From positions 1 through 64,000 of the forward strand of contig CACWOS010000026.1 of assembly GCA_902762565.1 (NCBI GenBank): a DNA stretch of 64,000 nt, in the 5' to 3' direction. Position numbers and translations under genes: made by a program. A model generated the notes under the pieces. That model made no database searches and was not told where the DNA came from. It was given only the letters and a program-made list of their open reading frames with translations. How positions within the stretch are numbered: the stretch's first letter is position 1; every line of letters begins with the position of its first letter. The stretch comes from an uncultured Prevotellaceae bacterium (GTDB lineage Bacteria > Bacteroidota > Bacteroidia > Bacteroidales > Bacteroidaceae). This document shows, one piece after another, positions 50,201-58,485 of the stretch.

Positions 50201-50277
50201 TCTTTCCTTTTGTTCATGTAGATGACCACGCCGATAACGACGAGGACAACTACTGCTATGATGTGAAGTAAGTCCAT
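50194..50277 (-). CDS. Probable 27-residue membrane protein
   Basis: A short frame ATG...TAA: MDLLHIIAVVVLVVIGVVIY followed by MNKRKDQ. It is one clean membrane helix (about residues 5-20) with a positive KRK end, the usual topology of small single-span proteins with the C terminus inside. It starts 12 bases after the stop of the AraC-type gene in the same direction, so it would share its transcript, and its last 7 bases overlap the convergent GH78-like gene. It is too short for statistical support; coding is inferred from the regular hydrophobic composition and position. Confidence 0.55.
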   Translation of the reverse strand: MDLLHIIAVVVLVVIGVVIYMNKRKDQ

Positions 50278-50289
50278 ATTAGAAAAATA

Positions 50290-51387
50290 TTATGTGGTGC
50301 TGCGTTGAGCCAGGCGTTCTTTGGCTCTGTAGTAAGCGCGATAAGAAGTGAAACCACTGGCTTCTGCGGCAGCTTCCGACGTCGAATTCGGATGTTGCTT
50401 CATATAATGGTCATAGTAACTGAGACGAAGACCATTAACGTAGTCAGAGAAGCCACCAAAGCGTTCCGTAAACACTCGCGACACATAGCTACGGCTAAAG
50501 CTGCAACGCTCCACCACTTGCTCCAGTTTCAGATGGGGATCCAAATAAGCAGCTTCAGTATAGACGAATTGTTCTATCTCTGTTGCTATCCTACTTGTAC
50601 GTTCTTCAGCCAGTTCATCATGCGCATCAACCTCAACATCAAAATCCTCATCTTCCACACTGGTAAGAATAGCCGCACGTCGCCATACAGGCATCACGTT
50701 TAGCAACAATACGATGTTGAATATAGCCAATAGTACGGACATCACAGCCATTACTTTTGGTGAATCCATCACGTATGCAGGCCATAGCATCGGTGTCAGC
50801 ACGACTGGCGCCAGCCATACACGATGTGCATACTCAGTAGGAAAATCCTCTGGATTAGAGTAATTCACATCGCGCGATTGCTTCATCCACAGCCACACTT
50901 GCCACATTGCCACTCCAGAAAAGCCCATCATCAGGAAACTGACAGCCAAAGCGACCTTATTCCAAACACTGATAAATGCCGGGGTTAGCAGTCCATCTGG
51001 CAACCAGGCATGCACGATGAACGGCAACATCGCTAATACCGTAATAATGGTGGCCGTCCAAGACGTTGTGTTCCATTTGCTCCACTGTTTGACAGAACCG
51101 AAGAAGCAAAATATCAGTATACCACAATAACAATAATATGTACAAGGGAAATAAGTCTTCATCAACAGCCACGCTGCCTCACTATGCGGATTCAAAACGT
51201 ATGGCAACAAAACGGTCGCATGCAAATAAATCGTTACCTGCATCTTGCGGTCAGGCCAGATATAGTCTCTGCTATCCTTTGGCGTACCACAATTGTGAAC
51301 ACCTCTGACAACTGAGAATATCCAGCATGTGACTATATATATCATTGCAGTCACACCATACCAATAAAAACTGTCTGTATATATCAT
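50290..51387 (-). CDS. Membrane-embedded AraC-family regulator
   Basis: A 365-residue protein. About seven hydrophobic helices occupy residues 1-240, then an acidic linker (EDEDFDVEVDAHDE). The C-terminal AraC-type DNA-binding domain (about 275-365) has LKLEQVVERCSFSRSYVSRV as first HTH and TSEAAAEASGFTSYRAYYRA as second. Sensor and DNA-binding parts are thus in one membrane protein. A longer frame to 51516 crosses the promoter; the -7 box TAACTTTG (51397-51404) is 9 bases before ATG 51387, which is therefore preferred. Divergent from the histidine-kinase gene, convergent to the carbohydrate cluster. Confidence 0.8.
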   Translation of the reverse strand: MIYTDSFYWYGVTAMIYIVTCWIFSVVRGVHNCGTPKDSRDYIWPDRKMQVTIYLHATVLLPYVLNPHSEAAWLLMKTYFPCTYYCYCGILIFCFFGSVKQWSKWNTTSWTATIITVLAMLPFIVHAWLPDGLLTPAFISVWNKVALAVSFLMMGFSGVAMWQVWLWMKQSRDVNYSNPEDFPTEYAHRVWLAPVVLTPMLWPAYVMDSPKVMAVMSVLLAIFNIVLLLNVMPVWRRAAILTSVEDEDFDVEVDAHDELAEERTSRIATEIEQFVYTEAAYLDPHLKLEQVVERCSFSRSYVSRVFTERFGGFSDYVNGLRLSYYDHYMKQHPNSTSEAAAEASGFTSYRAYYRAKERLAQRSTT

Positions 51388-51396
51388 ATCTGAGTG

Positions 51397-51428
51397 CAAA
51401 GTTAGTGGAATTTTAGCAAAAATACAAA
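51397..51428 (-). promoter_or_regulatory. Promoter of the membrane AraC gene
   Basis: TTTG (51428-51425), 20-base spacer, TAACTTTG (51404-51397) on the minus strand; 9 bases to the start codon. Confidence 0.75.
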
Positions 51429-51501
51429 GAAATATCGCACTTTTTGTACTAAAAGTCATTTCTTTGTACCAAATGACATCCCATATTTCGAAGAAATAGT
51501 G

Positions 51502-51509
51502 TAATTTTG
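51502..51509 (+). promoter_or_regulatory. -7 box of the TPR histidine-kinase gene
   Basis: TAATTTTG on the plus strand, 18 bases before ATG 51528. The divergent regulatory region shared with the AraC gene spans 51388-51527. Confidence 0.6.
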
Positions 51510-51527
51510 CACCCAAATTATAGAAAT

Positions 51528-53567
51528 ATGATGAAACGATTGAACCAAATCTTAACCACGCTCCTGATTCTGGCAGCGATACTCTTTACATCCTGCGAAG
51601 AGCATCAGGCCAGCCAACACAAGGATATAGCTGCCGATAGTCTGATTAATTCAGCATATAAGGTACGCGACTATAACTTAATTTTGAATCTCGCCGATTT
51701 GCACCAGCAAGCAGGTACCCTTTCCAATCAAAAAGCCTGCTATTGGCGTGGCTATGCATACTCTCGTCAGCGCAAGATGCGAATGGCCGAAATGGAATGG
51801 AAAACGGCCATCTCTCTGAGCATTGAAGATGAAGAAGATTTGGAATATTATGCCCATTCTGCCAACCGCTTGGCTGGATTGCTTTTTTTGAAGTCCGACT
51901 ATAGTGAGGCCATCCGCGTGGCGGTGGCTGCCACGACACTTCTGAAAAAGGAAAATTACACCATGAATACCGACTATGCCAATCTGCTAACCTTCATAGG
52001 CAGTTGCCAATTGAAAATAGGGCATTTTGGCGAGGCAGCCAACAACTATGCTTTAGCCTGGCAACACTATCAGCAGATAACCGAAGAAGACAAGTCCATT
52101 GTCAATTATACCAGTTCCATCGTCGGGATTGTCAACATTGTTGATGCGTATATCCAGACAGCCCACTACCATGAAGCCATCGAATGGATCAATCGCTTTG
52201 ACGACATGCTACAACTGTGCCGCCTGCATCCGCAAGCCAAAGAAGAATTCATCGATAAGCAAACGGCCCGACTCAATCTCTATCGCAGCTGCGCTTTGGA
52301 AGGCTTAGGACGTAAGAAAGAGGCAGAAAGAGCCTACAAAACAGCATTAGGAACCCAATACGCCAAGACCAGTGATGGCAAACTTGAAGCAACCAGTTAT
52401 CTGATGGCTGCACAAAGATGGAACGAGGCTGCCGACAAATTTCAAGTCCTTGAAACACAAGAGAACCGTTATGACCTTAAGATGACACTTGACAACATCC
52501 AGACCTATCTCTTGCCAAAATACCTCGCCAATGTAGGAGCACACCGCATAGATTCAGCCATTGTCATTGGAACCCGCATTTGCCATTCACTTGATTCTGC
52601 CATCATGTGGCAGAAACAGGACGATGCTGCAGAGTTGGCAACCATATACGAGACACAGCAAAAGGAATCTGAAATCATGGAGCAACAAGCCAACATATCT
52701 AAAATATATTTCATTGGCACAACTATAGCCTTAGTGCTCGTCGTCTTTGCTTTTTGTCTTTTCATCTTCTTCCGCCATCGTTCGTCCATGCGTTTGGAAG
52801 CAGCCTACCACGACCTGGAACTTGCCAATGCCCGTGCCGAGGAGTCATCACGCATGAAGAGTGATTTCATCCAGCAGATTTCCCACGAGATACGTACGCC
52901 ACTCAACGTTCTGTCAGGATTCACACAGGTGCTTACCACACCTAACATGATGTTGGATGAGACGACCCTCAAGAATATCAACAAAAAGATAACCGAAAAC
53001 ACGAACCGAATTACAGGATTGGTCAACAAGATGCTCGAACTCTCCGAGGCCAAGAGTCATACCGTCATCAAGCGTAGCGACATCGTCTCTGCCGAGCAAA
53101 TTGCAATAGAAGCCACCAATGCTTCAGGCATCACCAATGCTTCCCATCTGATTTTCGATATGCAGATTTCGCCCTCTGCCAAAGCTGTCAAACTACAAAC
53201 CAACCAGACGGCAGCCATCCGCGCTTTATCACTACTACTCGACAACGCCCGAAAATTCACAGCTCCTGCCGAGGCACGCATGCAAGATAATACGAGTGAA
53301 ATAAAACAACGAGCTATCTTGCGTCTGTCAGTAGCCTCAAAGCGATTGTTTTTCTCTGTCGAAGATACAGGTATCGGCATTCCGCGCAAGGAGGCTGAAC
53401 GCATTTTCGAAGAGTTTGTACAGTTAGACGAGTATTACGACGGCACTGGCATCGGACTTACCGTTGCCCGTTCCCTAGCCCGTCGCATCGGTGGCGACAT
53501 CATGCTCGACACAGCCTATATTGGTGGTTCCCGTTTCGTTATGACATTGCCTATCGATGCTGTATAA
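51528..53567 (+). CDS. TPR-containing lipoprotein-type sensor histidine kinase
   Basis: A 679-residue sensor. An N-terminal lipoprotein signal (LAAILFTSC) is followed by a periplasmic TPR-rich region (about residues 30-380) and one membrane helix (IYFIGTTIALVLVVFAFCLF). HisKA has the phospho-accepting H453 in QQISHEIRTPLN, and HATPase_c has N box LLLDNARKF, G1 DTGIGIP and G2 GTGIGL. All kinase motifs are complete. There is no receiver or output domain and no response-regulator gene next to it, so its partner is elsewhere. ATG 51528 (MMKRLNQI) precedes the signal; a longer frame to 51507 overlaps the promoter. Confidence 0.87.
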   Translation: MMKRLNQILTTLLILAAILFTSCEEHQASQHKDIAADSLINSAYKVRDYNLILNLADLHQQAGTLSNQKACYWRGYAYSRQRKMRMAEMEWKTAISLSIEDEEDLEYYAHSANRLAGLLFLKSDYSEAIRVAVAATTLLKKENYTMNTDYANLLTFIGSCQLKIGHFGEAANNYALAWQHYQQITEEDKSIVNYTSSIVGIVNIVDAYIQTAHYHEAIEWINRFDDMLQLCRLHPQAKEEFIDKQTARLNLYRSCALEGLGRKKEAERAYKTALGTQYAKTSDGKLEATSYLMAAQRWNEAADKFQVLETQENRYDLKMTLDNIQTYLLPKYLANVGAHRIDSAIVIGTRICHSLDSAIMWQKQDDAAELATIYETQQKESEIMEQQANISKIYFIGTTIALVLVVFAFCLFIFFRHRSSMRLEAAYHDLELANARAEESSRMKSDFIQQISHEIRTPLNVLSGFTQVLTTPNMMLDETTLKNINKKITENTNRITGLVNKMLELSEAKSHTVIKRSDIVSAEQIAIEATNASGITNASHLIFDMQISPSAKAVKLQTNQTAAIRALSLLLDNARKFTAPAEARMQDNTSEIKQRAILRLSVASKRLFFSVEDTGIGIPRKEAERIFEEFVQLDEYYDGTGIGLTVARSLARRIGGDIMLDTAYIGGSRFVMTLPIDAV

Positions 53568-54002
53568 AAATCAGGATGTGTCAACACTCTTAACTGGCTC
53601 GCGCCTCGTCCGCTCCGTGCGGAGGGTCCTTCCGCTCCGTGCGCGTGGCCTGCGAGCGCCGTGCGCGTCACTCTTGACGTTTCTGCTGCAAATTAATACA
53701 TTGCCATTGCGGTTCACGAATGCTGGCGGCAGTTAGTGCTGGTCATTTTGGGTCATTTGTCATTTGTCAAAATCGAAAACGGATGCTGTCAAAACCGCCA
53801 CTATAATATAAATATTCTATTTATATATAGTGAGCAAATAACCGCGTTCCCGGAATCGAAAATGACCAAATGACCATGACCACTTTGACCACTGAATAAT
53901 CAGAAGGAACCAGCATGGACGAAAGCATGTGGGTCGAACTTTCGGCTGACATCCCGAGCCATCATTCAGCCTAACGGTGGCACAAGTGAGGTACCTCGAA
54001 CT
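53568..54002. other. 435-base gap with repeats, no convincing gene
   Basis: It holds a GC-rich patch (53595-53672) with the 13-mer TCCGCTCCGTGCG twice, 21 bases apart (53610 and 53631). Further on are GGTCATTT-type words in one orientation (53741-53769) and the complementary AAATGACC words at 53859-53892, flanking an AT-rich middle. A 69-codon minus-strand frame (53817-54026) crosses one arm but shows no protein-like features. Confidence 0.55.
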
Positions 54003-54040
54003 AAAAAAAAGTGAATCACCCGACATTTCGAGTGATTCAC
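54003..54040 (-). terminator. Intrinsic terminator after the DUF4890 gene
   Basis: GTGAATCAC (54011-54019) pairs with GTGATTCAC (54032-54040), extended by CG/CG, and is followed on the minus strand by eight T residues. Confidence 0.9.
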
Positions 54041-54063
54041 TGTTACCCTAAAAACCAATTATC

Positions 54064-54582
54064 TTAATTCATATCTGGACGGGGACCGCGCTGGCCACGT
54101 GGGCCTCCGAAACCTCCACGACCGCCGCGTCCACCACGACGCTGGTTCTGCTTCTGATAGGTCTTATACTGATCGTCCGTCAGAATCTCCTTCAACTTCT
54201 TATCGTACTCCTGACGCTTTTCCATCATCTGCTGCATCTTAGCGCGCTGTTCTTCAGTCATCTGAGGACGCTCAGGACGCTGCTGGTTGTTGTTATTCTG
54301 CGAGGCACCTGTCTGTCCATCAGGACGGGGACCGCGCTGACCTCTGCCGAAGCCTCTGCCCATGCCTGGGCCGCCCAGTACGTTCTCGTACTCCTTATTC
54401 AGCTCGAGCACCTTCTTCTGCTGCTTGTCATCCAGCTTGAGGCTCTCAGTCATACGGGTGGTCATCTCCTCGGGTGTGGGCTTCTTGAACTCACGACGCT
54501 GACGATTCTCACTGTTGTTGTCTTGTGCGACGGCTGCTGTCATTGTCAGCAGGGCTACCATTGTCATTACAATCTTTTTCAT
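54064..54582 (-). CDS. DUF4890/Spy-like periplasmic protein with Gly/Arg-rich segments
   Basis: A 172-residue exported protein with signal peptide MKKIVMTMVALLTMTAAVAQ. Two helical segments resemble the Spy/DUF4890 layout: TPEEMTTRMTESLKLDDKQQ and TEEQRAKMQQMMEKRQEYDK, the latter followed by KLKEILTDDQY. They are joined and followed by Gly/Arg/Pro-rich stretches (GMGRGFGRGQRGPRPDGQ, GGRGGRGGFGGPRGQRGPRP). Spy-like proteins act as periplasmic chaperones; whether this one does is not known. Own terminator. The 160-base gap upstream holds no certain promoter for it. Confidence 0.8.
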   Translation of the reverse strand: MKKIVMTMVALLTMTAAVAQDNNSENRQRREFKKPTPEEMTTRMTESLKLDDKQQKKVLELNKEYENVLGGPGMGRGFGRGQRGPRPDGQTGASQNNNNQQRPERPQMTEEQRAKMQQMMEKRQEYDKKLKEILTDDQYKTYQKQNQRRGGRGGRGGFGGPRGQRGPRPDMN

Positions 54583-54745
54583 ACTTTTTTTAGTTTTTGA
54601 ATTGTTATTAATAAAAGTTTTTGCGTTTTATCTCGTTTTGTGATTCGTTATCTTTGACGCAACAAGGATATGAAAAGTTTAACCGTCCACCGATTTTTTC
54701 AGCGAACGGTTAATATTTTTCTGCGAACAGCCAAATTTTTAACTC

Positions 54746-55843
54746 TTACCTCCGCAACGCGATGTTGTAGTTGTAATACTGCGGATTACCCGTAACATCC
54801 TCGATGACACGAATGAACGGTGGGAAATTAACGCTTTCTTGCTGAGCCACACCCTTCGTCTCAAGTAGGACGAGGTTATTGATGGGTTCGTGGAAAGTGT
54901 CAATCTGGAAGAACTGACCACGCCAAATGAAGCTGCGACGCGTCTTACGGATGGTGGCACGATAGGGGTCGGCCTGTTGGAGCAGCGACTCGTAGAGGGC
55001 ATTGCTGACCTGACGCTCTGTTTCCAGCACTTCGGTAGAAGATATGCGTTTCTTGGTCTTGTGGACGTTGACCACTTCCCCACTCCACGAACGGCGACGC
55101 AGGCGTATCTCACAATCAGGGTCGGCCACAAGGTAGGTCTGGGTAATCTCGCTCTTGATGCTCTCTGGTAACTGACCTGTCAACTCTACGATATACGTGC
55201 GCTCATCCTCAATGGGCTGTGGAATCTCGAGCACATTCGAAATCTCCTTCAGCACACGGTTAATCTTCGTGTCGAAATTATCATGGTTGTTGATGACACG
55301 CAGATGCGGATGGCCCGTCCAGGCCTTATTGACCTTCTTGTCCAGGTCGCGCGCTATACGCAACCCTTCCTCGTTAGCCTGCTCGTAACGGGTACTGTTA
55401 GTAGCGGTGGTATAATATTGCTCGGCACCATCTGCAGCACTCACCAAGTGAAGCACGGCATCATAGCGCTGACGCAGTTCATTGGAGTCGGTGCCACACT
55501 TCTGGCACAGTTCCTCCCACATCTTCTTGTCGATATAGGCAGAGATGTCCATCGTACCACGATCGCAGACGATGAATGTCGGCTTCGTACACGTCTCGGC
55601 CAACCGCATAAACGAATTTTCCAGCGCAAGTTGTGTACGCAGGATAGCCAGTTCGCCCTCGTAGTAGAGGTCGTGGTTGGGTGTCAGGTAGCTCCAGCCT
55701 CCCTGACTGTACATCGTAGGAACTTCGGGCACGGTAAACACCTTGAAGCCCAGATTCGAGAAATGCTCAATGATGCGCACCAGCGCCGTTGTCTTACCTG
55801 CGCAGGGACCGCCCGTCAATACAATTCGCTTGATATCTTTCAT
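54746..55843 (-). CDS. P-loop ATPase (AAA_28) fused to CYTH-like domain, Ttd14-like
   Basis: A 365-residue cytoplasmic protein. Residues 1-195 form a P-loop nucleotide kinase-like domain: Walker A LTGGPCAGKTTAL and FIVCDRGTMDISAY as the second acidic motif. Residues about 205-365 resemble a CYTH/triphosphate-tunnel domain: beginning RTYIVELTGQLP, then EIRLRRRSWSGEV with alternating basic and acidic residues, later FFQIDTFHEP and LLETKG. This domain pair occurs in the eukaryotic Ttd14 protein, which binds GTP and phosphatidic acid. A role in the bacterium is not known. The promoter box (CAAAGGTA, 55866-55873) is divergent from that of the prolyl oligopeptidase gene. Confidence 0.78.
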   Translation of the reverse strand: MKDIKRIVLTGGPCAGKTTALVRIIEHFSNLGFKVFTVPEVPTMYSQGGWSYLTPNHDLYYEGELAILRTQLALENSFMRLAETCTKPTFIVCDRGTMDISAYIDKKMWEELCQKCGTDSNELRQRYDAVLHLVSAADGAEQYYTTATNSTRYEQANEEGLRIARDLDKKVNKAWTGHPHLRVINNHDNFDTKINRVLKEISNVLEIPQPIEDERTYIVELTGQLPESIKSEITQTYLVADPDCEIRLRRRSWSGEVVNVHKTKKRISSTEVLETERQVSNALYESLLQQADPYRATIRKTRRSFIWRGQFFQIDTFHEPINNLVLLETKGVAQQESVNFPPFIRVIEDVTGNPQYYNYNIALRR

Positions 55844-55865
55844 CGTGTTTTAAGTTATATGACTG

Positions 55866-55924
55866 CAAAGGTACGAAAAAGTTTAGAGTTTAGAGTTTAA
55901 AGTTTAAAGAAATTTGTACCTTTG
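55866..55924. promoter_or_regulatory. Divergent promoters of the P-loop/CYTH and prolyl oligopeptidase genes
   Basis: TACCTTTG on the minus strand at 55873-55866 and TACCTTTG on the plus strand at 55917-55924, with a run of AGTTTA-type repeats between them (55880-55907). Confidence 0.6.
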
Positions 55925-55945
55925 CAGCAAAATAGTTTTGAAACA

Positions 55946-58054
55946 ATGAAAAGAACACTATTAATGAGTATGGCAATCATAGCCACAACCATGATGCAGG
56001 CACAAGGCTTGCAGTATCCGAAGGCCGCCAAGGACGGCACAGTAGACGAATATTTTGGCACGAAGGTGGCCGACCCCTACCGTTGGTTGGAGAACGACAC
56101 CTCGGCACAGACTGCCGCTTGGGTGGAGGCCGAGAATCGAGTGACGGCTGATTTCCTCAGCCGTATCCCCTTCCGCGGCAAGTTGCTGAAACGACTGACC
56201 GAACTCGCCAACTACGAGAAGATTGGAGCACCACGCAAACGTCACGGCAAGTGGTACTTCTACAAGAACGACGGTCTGCAGAACCAGTATGTGCTTTACC
56301 AGATGGACGAACTGGGCAGTGAGCCACGCGTCTTCCTCGACCCCAACACGCTGTCGACGGACGGTACGGTGGCGCTGAAAGGGACGTTCTTCTCGCACAA
56401 CGGACGCTGGATGGCCTACGCCATTTCGCGCTCAGGCAGCGACTGGCAGGAGTTCTACGTCATCGACCTGAAGACAGGACAGCTGACCAGCGACCATATT
56501 GAATGGGCCAAGTTCTCGGGAGCAGCATGGTTGGGCGACGGATTCTACTACAGCTCGTACGACCGTCCCACGGAGGGTAAGGAGTTCTCGAACGTCAACG
56601 AGGGCATGAAGATATACTATCACAAGATGGGCACCCCGCAGTCGCAGGACGTGCTGTTCTACCAAAATCCTACACAGCCCAAGCGATTCTATGAGGTCAG
56701 CGTCAACGAGGAAGAGACGCTGATGTATATGTACGAGGCTGGCGCTGGTGCCGGCAACAACCTGTTTGTACGCGACTTGCGCCAGAAGGACTCGCAATTC
56801 ATACAGCTGACGGACAACATGGACTACCAGTATTCGCCCATCTATAACGAAGGCGACAAAATCTACATCTACACCAACTACGGTGCCCCCAAGGGACGCA
56901 TCATGACGGCTGACATCAAGAAGCCTGGCGTACAGGACTGGCAGGTGCTGATAGCTGAACAAAAGAATGTGTTGGGTGGTGTGGACGTCGTCAATCGTCA
57001 GCTGATTCTGACCTATGCGCAGGATGCCTGCGACCACGCCTTCGTCTATGGATTGGACGGACAGTTGCGCCACGAGGTGAAACTGCCTATGGTGGGCAGT
57101 GTTGGCTTTACGGGCGACGAGAAGCAGCCCGAATGCTTCTACACCTTTACGTCGTTCACCATGCCTGGCACCATCTACCGCTACGATATGGCCAAGAACG
57201 AGAGCACGCTCTATGCACAGCCCAACGTGAAGTTCCGTCAGCAGGACTACGAGAGTCAGCAACTGTTCTTCCAAAGCAAGGACGGTACGCGCGTACCTAT
57301 GTTTATTACATATAAGAAAGGACTGAAGCGCAACGGCAAGAATCCCGTATACCTTTACGGCTATGGTGGTTTCAACATTCCTCTCGGTCCTGGCTTCTCA
57401 GCTATGCGCATTCCCTTCCTCGAACAAGGCGGCATCTATGCACAGGTGAACCTGCGTGGTGGTAGCGAGTATGGCGAGGAGTGGCACTTGGCAGGCACGA
57501 AGATGCAGAAGCAGAACGTGTTCGACGACTTCATCTCGGCAGCTGAGTATCTGATTAAAGAGGGCTACACCTCGAAGGAGAAACTGGCCATCGTGGGTGG
57601 TTCGAACGGCGGACTGCTGGTGGGTGCTTGTATGACGCAGCGTCCAGACCTGTTCCGTGTGGCCATTCCACAAGTGGGTGTGATGGATATGCTGCGCTAC
57701 CATAAGTTCACCATCGGATGGAACTGGGCCAGCGATTACGGCACCAGCGAGGATTCGAAGGAAATGTTCGAATACCTGAAAGGCTATTCGCCCCTGCATA
57801 ATCTGAAGAAGGGTACCTCCTACCCTGCCACACTGGTTACTACTGCCGACCACGACGATCGCGTAGTACCAGCCCACTCGTTCAAGTTTGCAGCAACCCT
57901 GCAGGAGTGTCACGAAGGCCAAAATCCTGTTCTTATCCGCATCGACACAAAAGCAGGACATGGTGGTGGCAAGCCCCTGACCAAAGTGCTGGAGGAACAG
58001 GCTGACATCTACTCGTTCATCCTCTATAATATGGGGGAGAAATGGAAGAAGTGA
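55946..58054 (+). CDS. Prolyl oligopeptidase (S9A), exported
   Basis: A 702-residue serine peptidase. Signal peptide MKRTLLMSMAIIATTMMQAQ; beta-propeller (about residues 80-420); alpha/beta-hydrolase domain with the catalytic Ser in GGSNGGLL, Asp in TADHDDRVVP and His in KAGHGGGKP. It cuts small peptides after proline in the periplasm. The ATG at 55946 is preferred over an upstream TTG at 55922 because it begins the signal peptide; the TTG is part of the -7 box. Confidence 0.95.
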   Translation: MKRTLLMSMAIIATTMMQAQGLQYPKAAKDGTVDEYFGTKVADPYRWLENDTSAQTAAWVEAENRVTADFLSRIPFRGKLLKRLTELANYEKIGAPRKRHGKWYFYKNDGLQNQYVLYQMDELGSEPRVFLDPNTLSTDGTVALKGTFFSHNGRWMAYAISRSGSDWQEFYVIDLKTGQLTSDHIEWAKFSGAAWLGDGFYYSSYDRPTEGKEFSNVNEGMKIYYHKMGTPQSQDVLFYQNPTQPKRFYEVSVNEEETLMYMYEAGAGAGNNLFVRDLRQKDSQFIQLTDNMDYQYSPIYNEGDKIYIYTNYGAPKGRIMTADIKKPGVQDWQVLIAEQKNVLGGVDVVNRQLILTYAQDACDHAFVYGLDGQLRHEVKLPMVGSVGFTGDEKQPECFYTFTSFTMPGTIYRYDMAKNESTLYAQPNVKFRQQDYESQQLFFQSKDGTRVPMFITYKKGLKRNGKNPVYLYGYGGFNIPLGPGFSAMRIPFLEQGGIYAQVNLRGGSEYGEEWHLAGTKMQKQNVFDDFISAAEYLIKEGYTSKEKLAIVGGSNGGLLVGACMTQRPDLFRVAIPQVGVMDMLRYHKFTIGWNWASDYGTSEDSKEMFEYLKGYSPLHNLKKGTSYPATLVTTADHDDRVVPAHSFKFAATLQECHEGQNPVLIRIDTKAGHGGGKPLTKVLEEQADIYSFILYNMGEKWKK

Positions 58055-58095
58055 GATGTAAGAAGTAAGAAGGATGATGTAAAATGTAAATAATA

Positions 58096-58120
58096 AAGCC
58101 CCGTCACGTTGGCGGGGCTT
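58096..58120. terminator. Bidirectional terminator
   Basis: AAGCCCC (58096-58102) pairs with GGGGCTT (58114-58120), with CG closing inside. It serves the plus-strand peptidase and the minus-strand HMA gene, whose stop is at 58127; on the minus strand it is followed by TTTATTATTT. Confidence 0.8.
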
Positions 58121-58126
58121 AACTAT

Positions 58127-58438
58127 TTACTTGTCTTTCTTGGGCTCAGGATTCTGCTTTTTCACTTCCGTAGCCTTATAACCAAACTTACTGAAGCTCT
58201 GAATCAGCTTCTCAGGGGTGGTCTTCTCACCATCGTATGTGATGGTCACCATCTGCTTAGGAATATCACACTGAATCTCCTTGACGCCCTTCTCGAAACG
58301 AAGGTTGCCCTTGATTTTGTTCTCACAGCTGGCGCAATGCATCTGTGGCAGCGTGGTTACTACTAATGTCTTGATGTCCTTGGCCATACCAACCAATGCG
58401 GTCAGCATCATGGCGCTTAATACAAATACTTTTTTCAT
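58127..58438 (-). CDS. Exported heavy-metal-associated (HMA) domain protein
   Basis: A 103-residue protein with signal peptide (KKVFVLSAMMLTALVGMA) and a single HMA fold. The metal-binding motif is MHCASC (CxxC), and the fold ends around YDGEKTTPEKLIQSFSKFGY. A Lys/Pro-rich tail follows. It likely binds copper(I) or a similar soft metal in the periplasm. It is the last gene of a set with a TonB receptor and a Cys-rich small protein. Confidence 0.88.
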   Translation of the reverse strand: MKKVFVLSAMMLTALVGMAKDIKTLVVTTLPQMHCASCENKIKGNLRFEKGVKEIQCDIPKQMVTITYDGEKTTPEKLIQSFSKFGYKATEVKKQNPEPKKDK

Positions 58439-58485
58439 AATCGTTTTATTTTAACTATTCATTATTCACTATTAACTATTCACTA

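Noticed and set aside
53817..54026. 69-codon minus-strand frame in the 53.6-54.0 kb gap
   Set aside because: It crosses one arm of the GGTCATTT repeat; Ser/Arg/Trp-rich with no recognisable structure, and no promoter or ribosome site.
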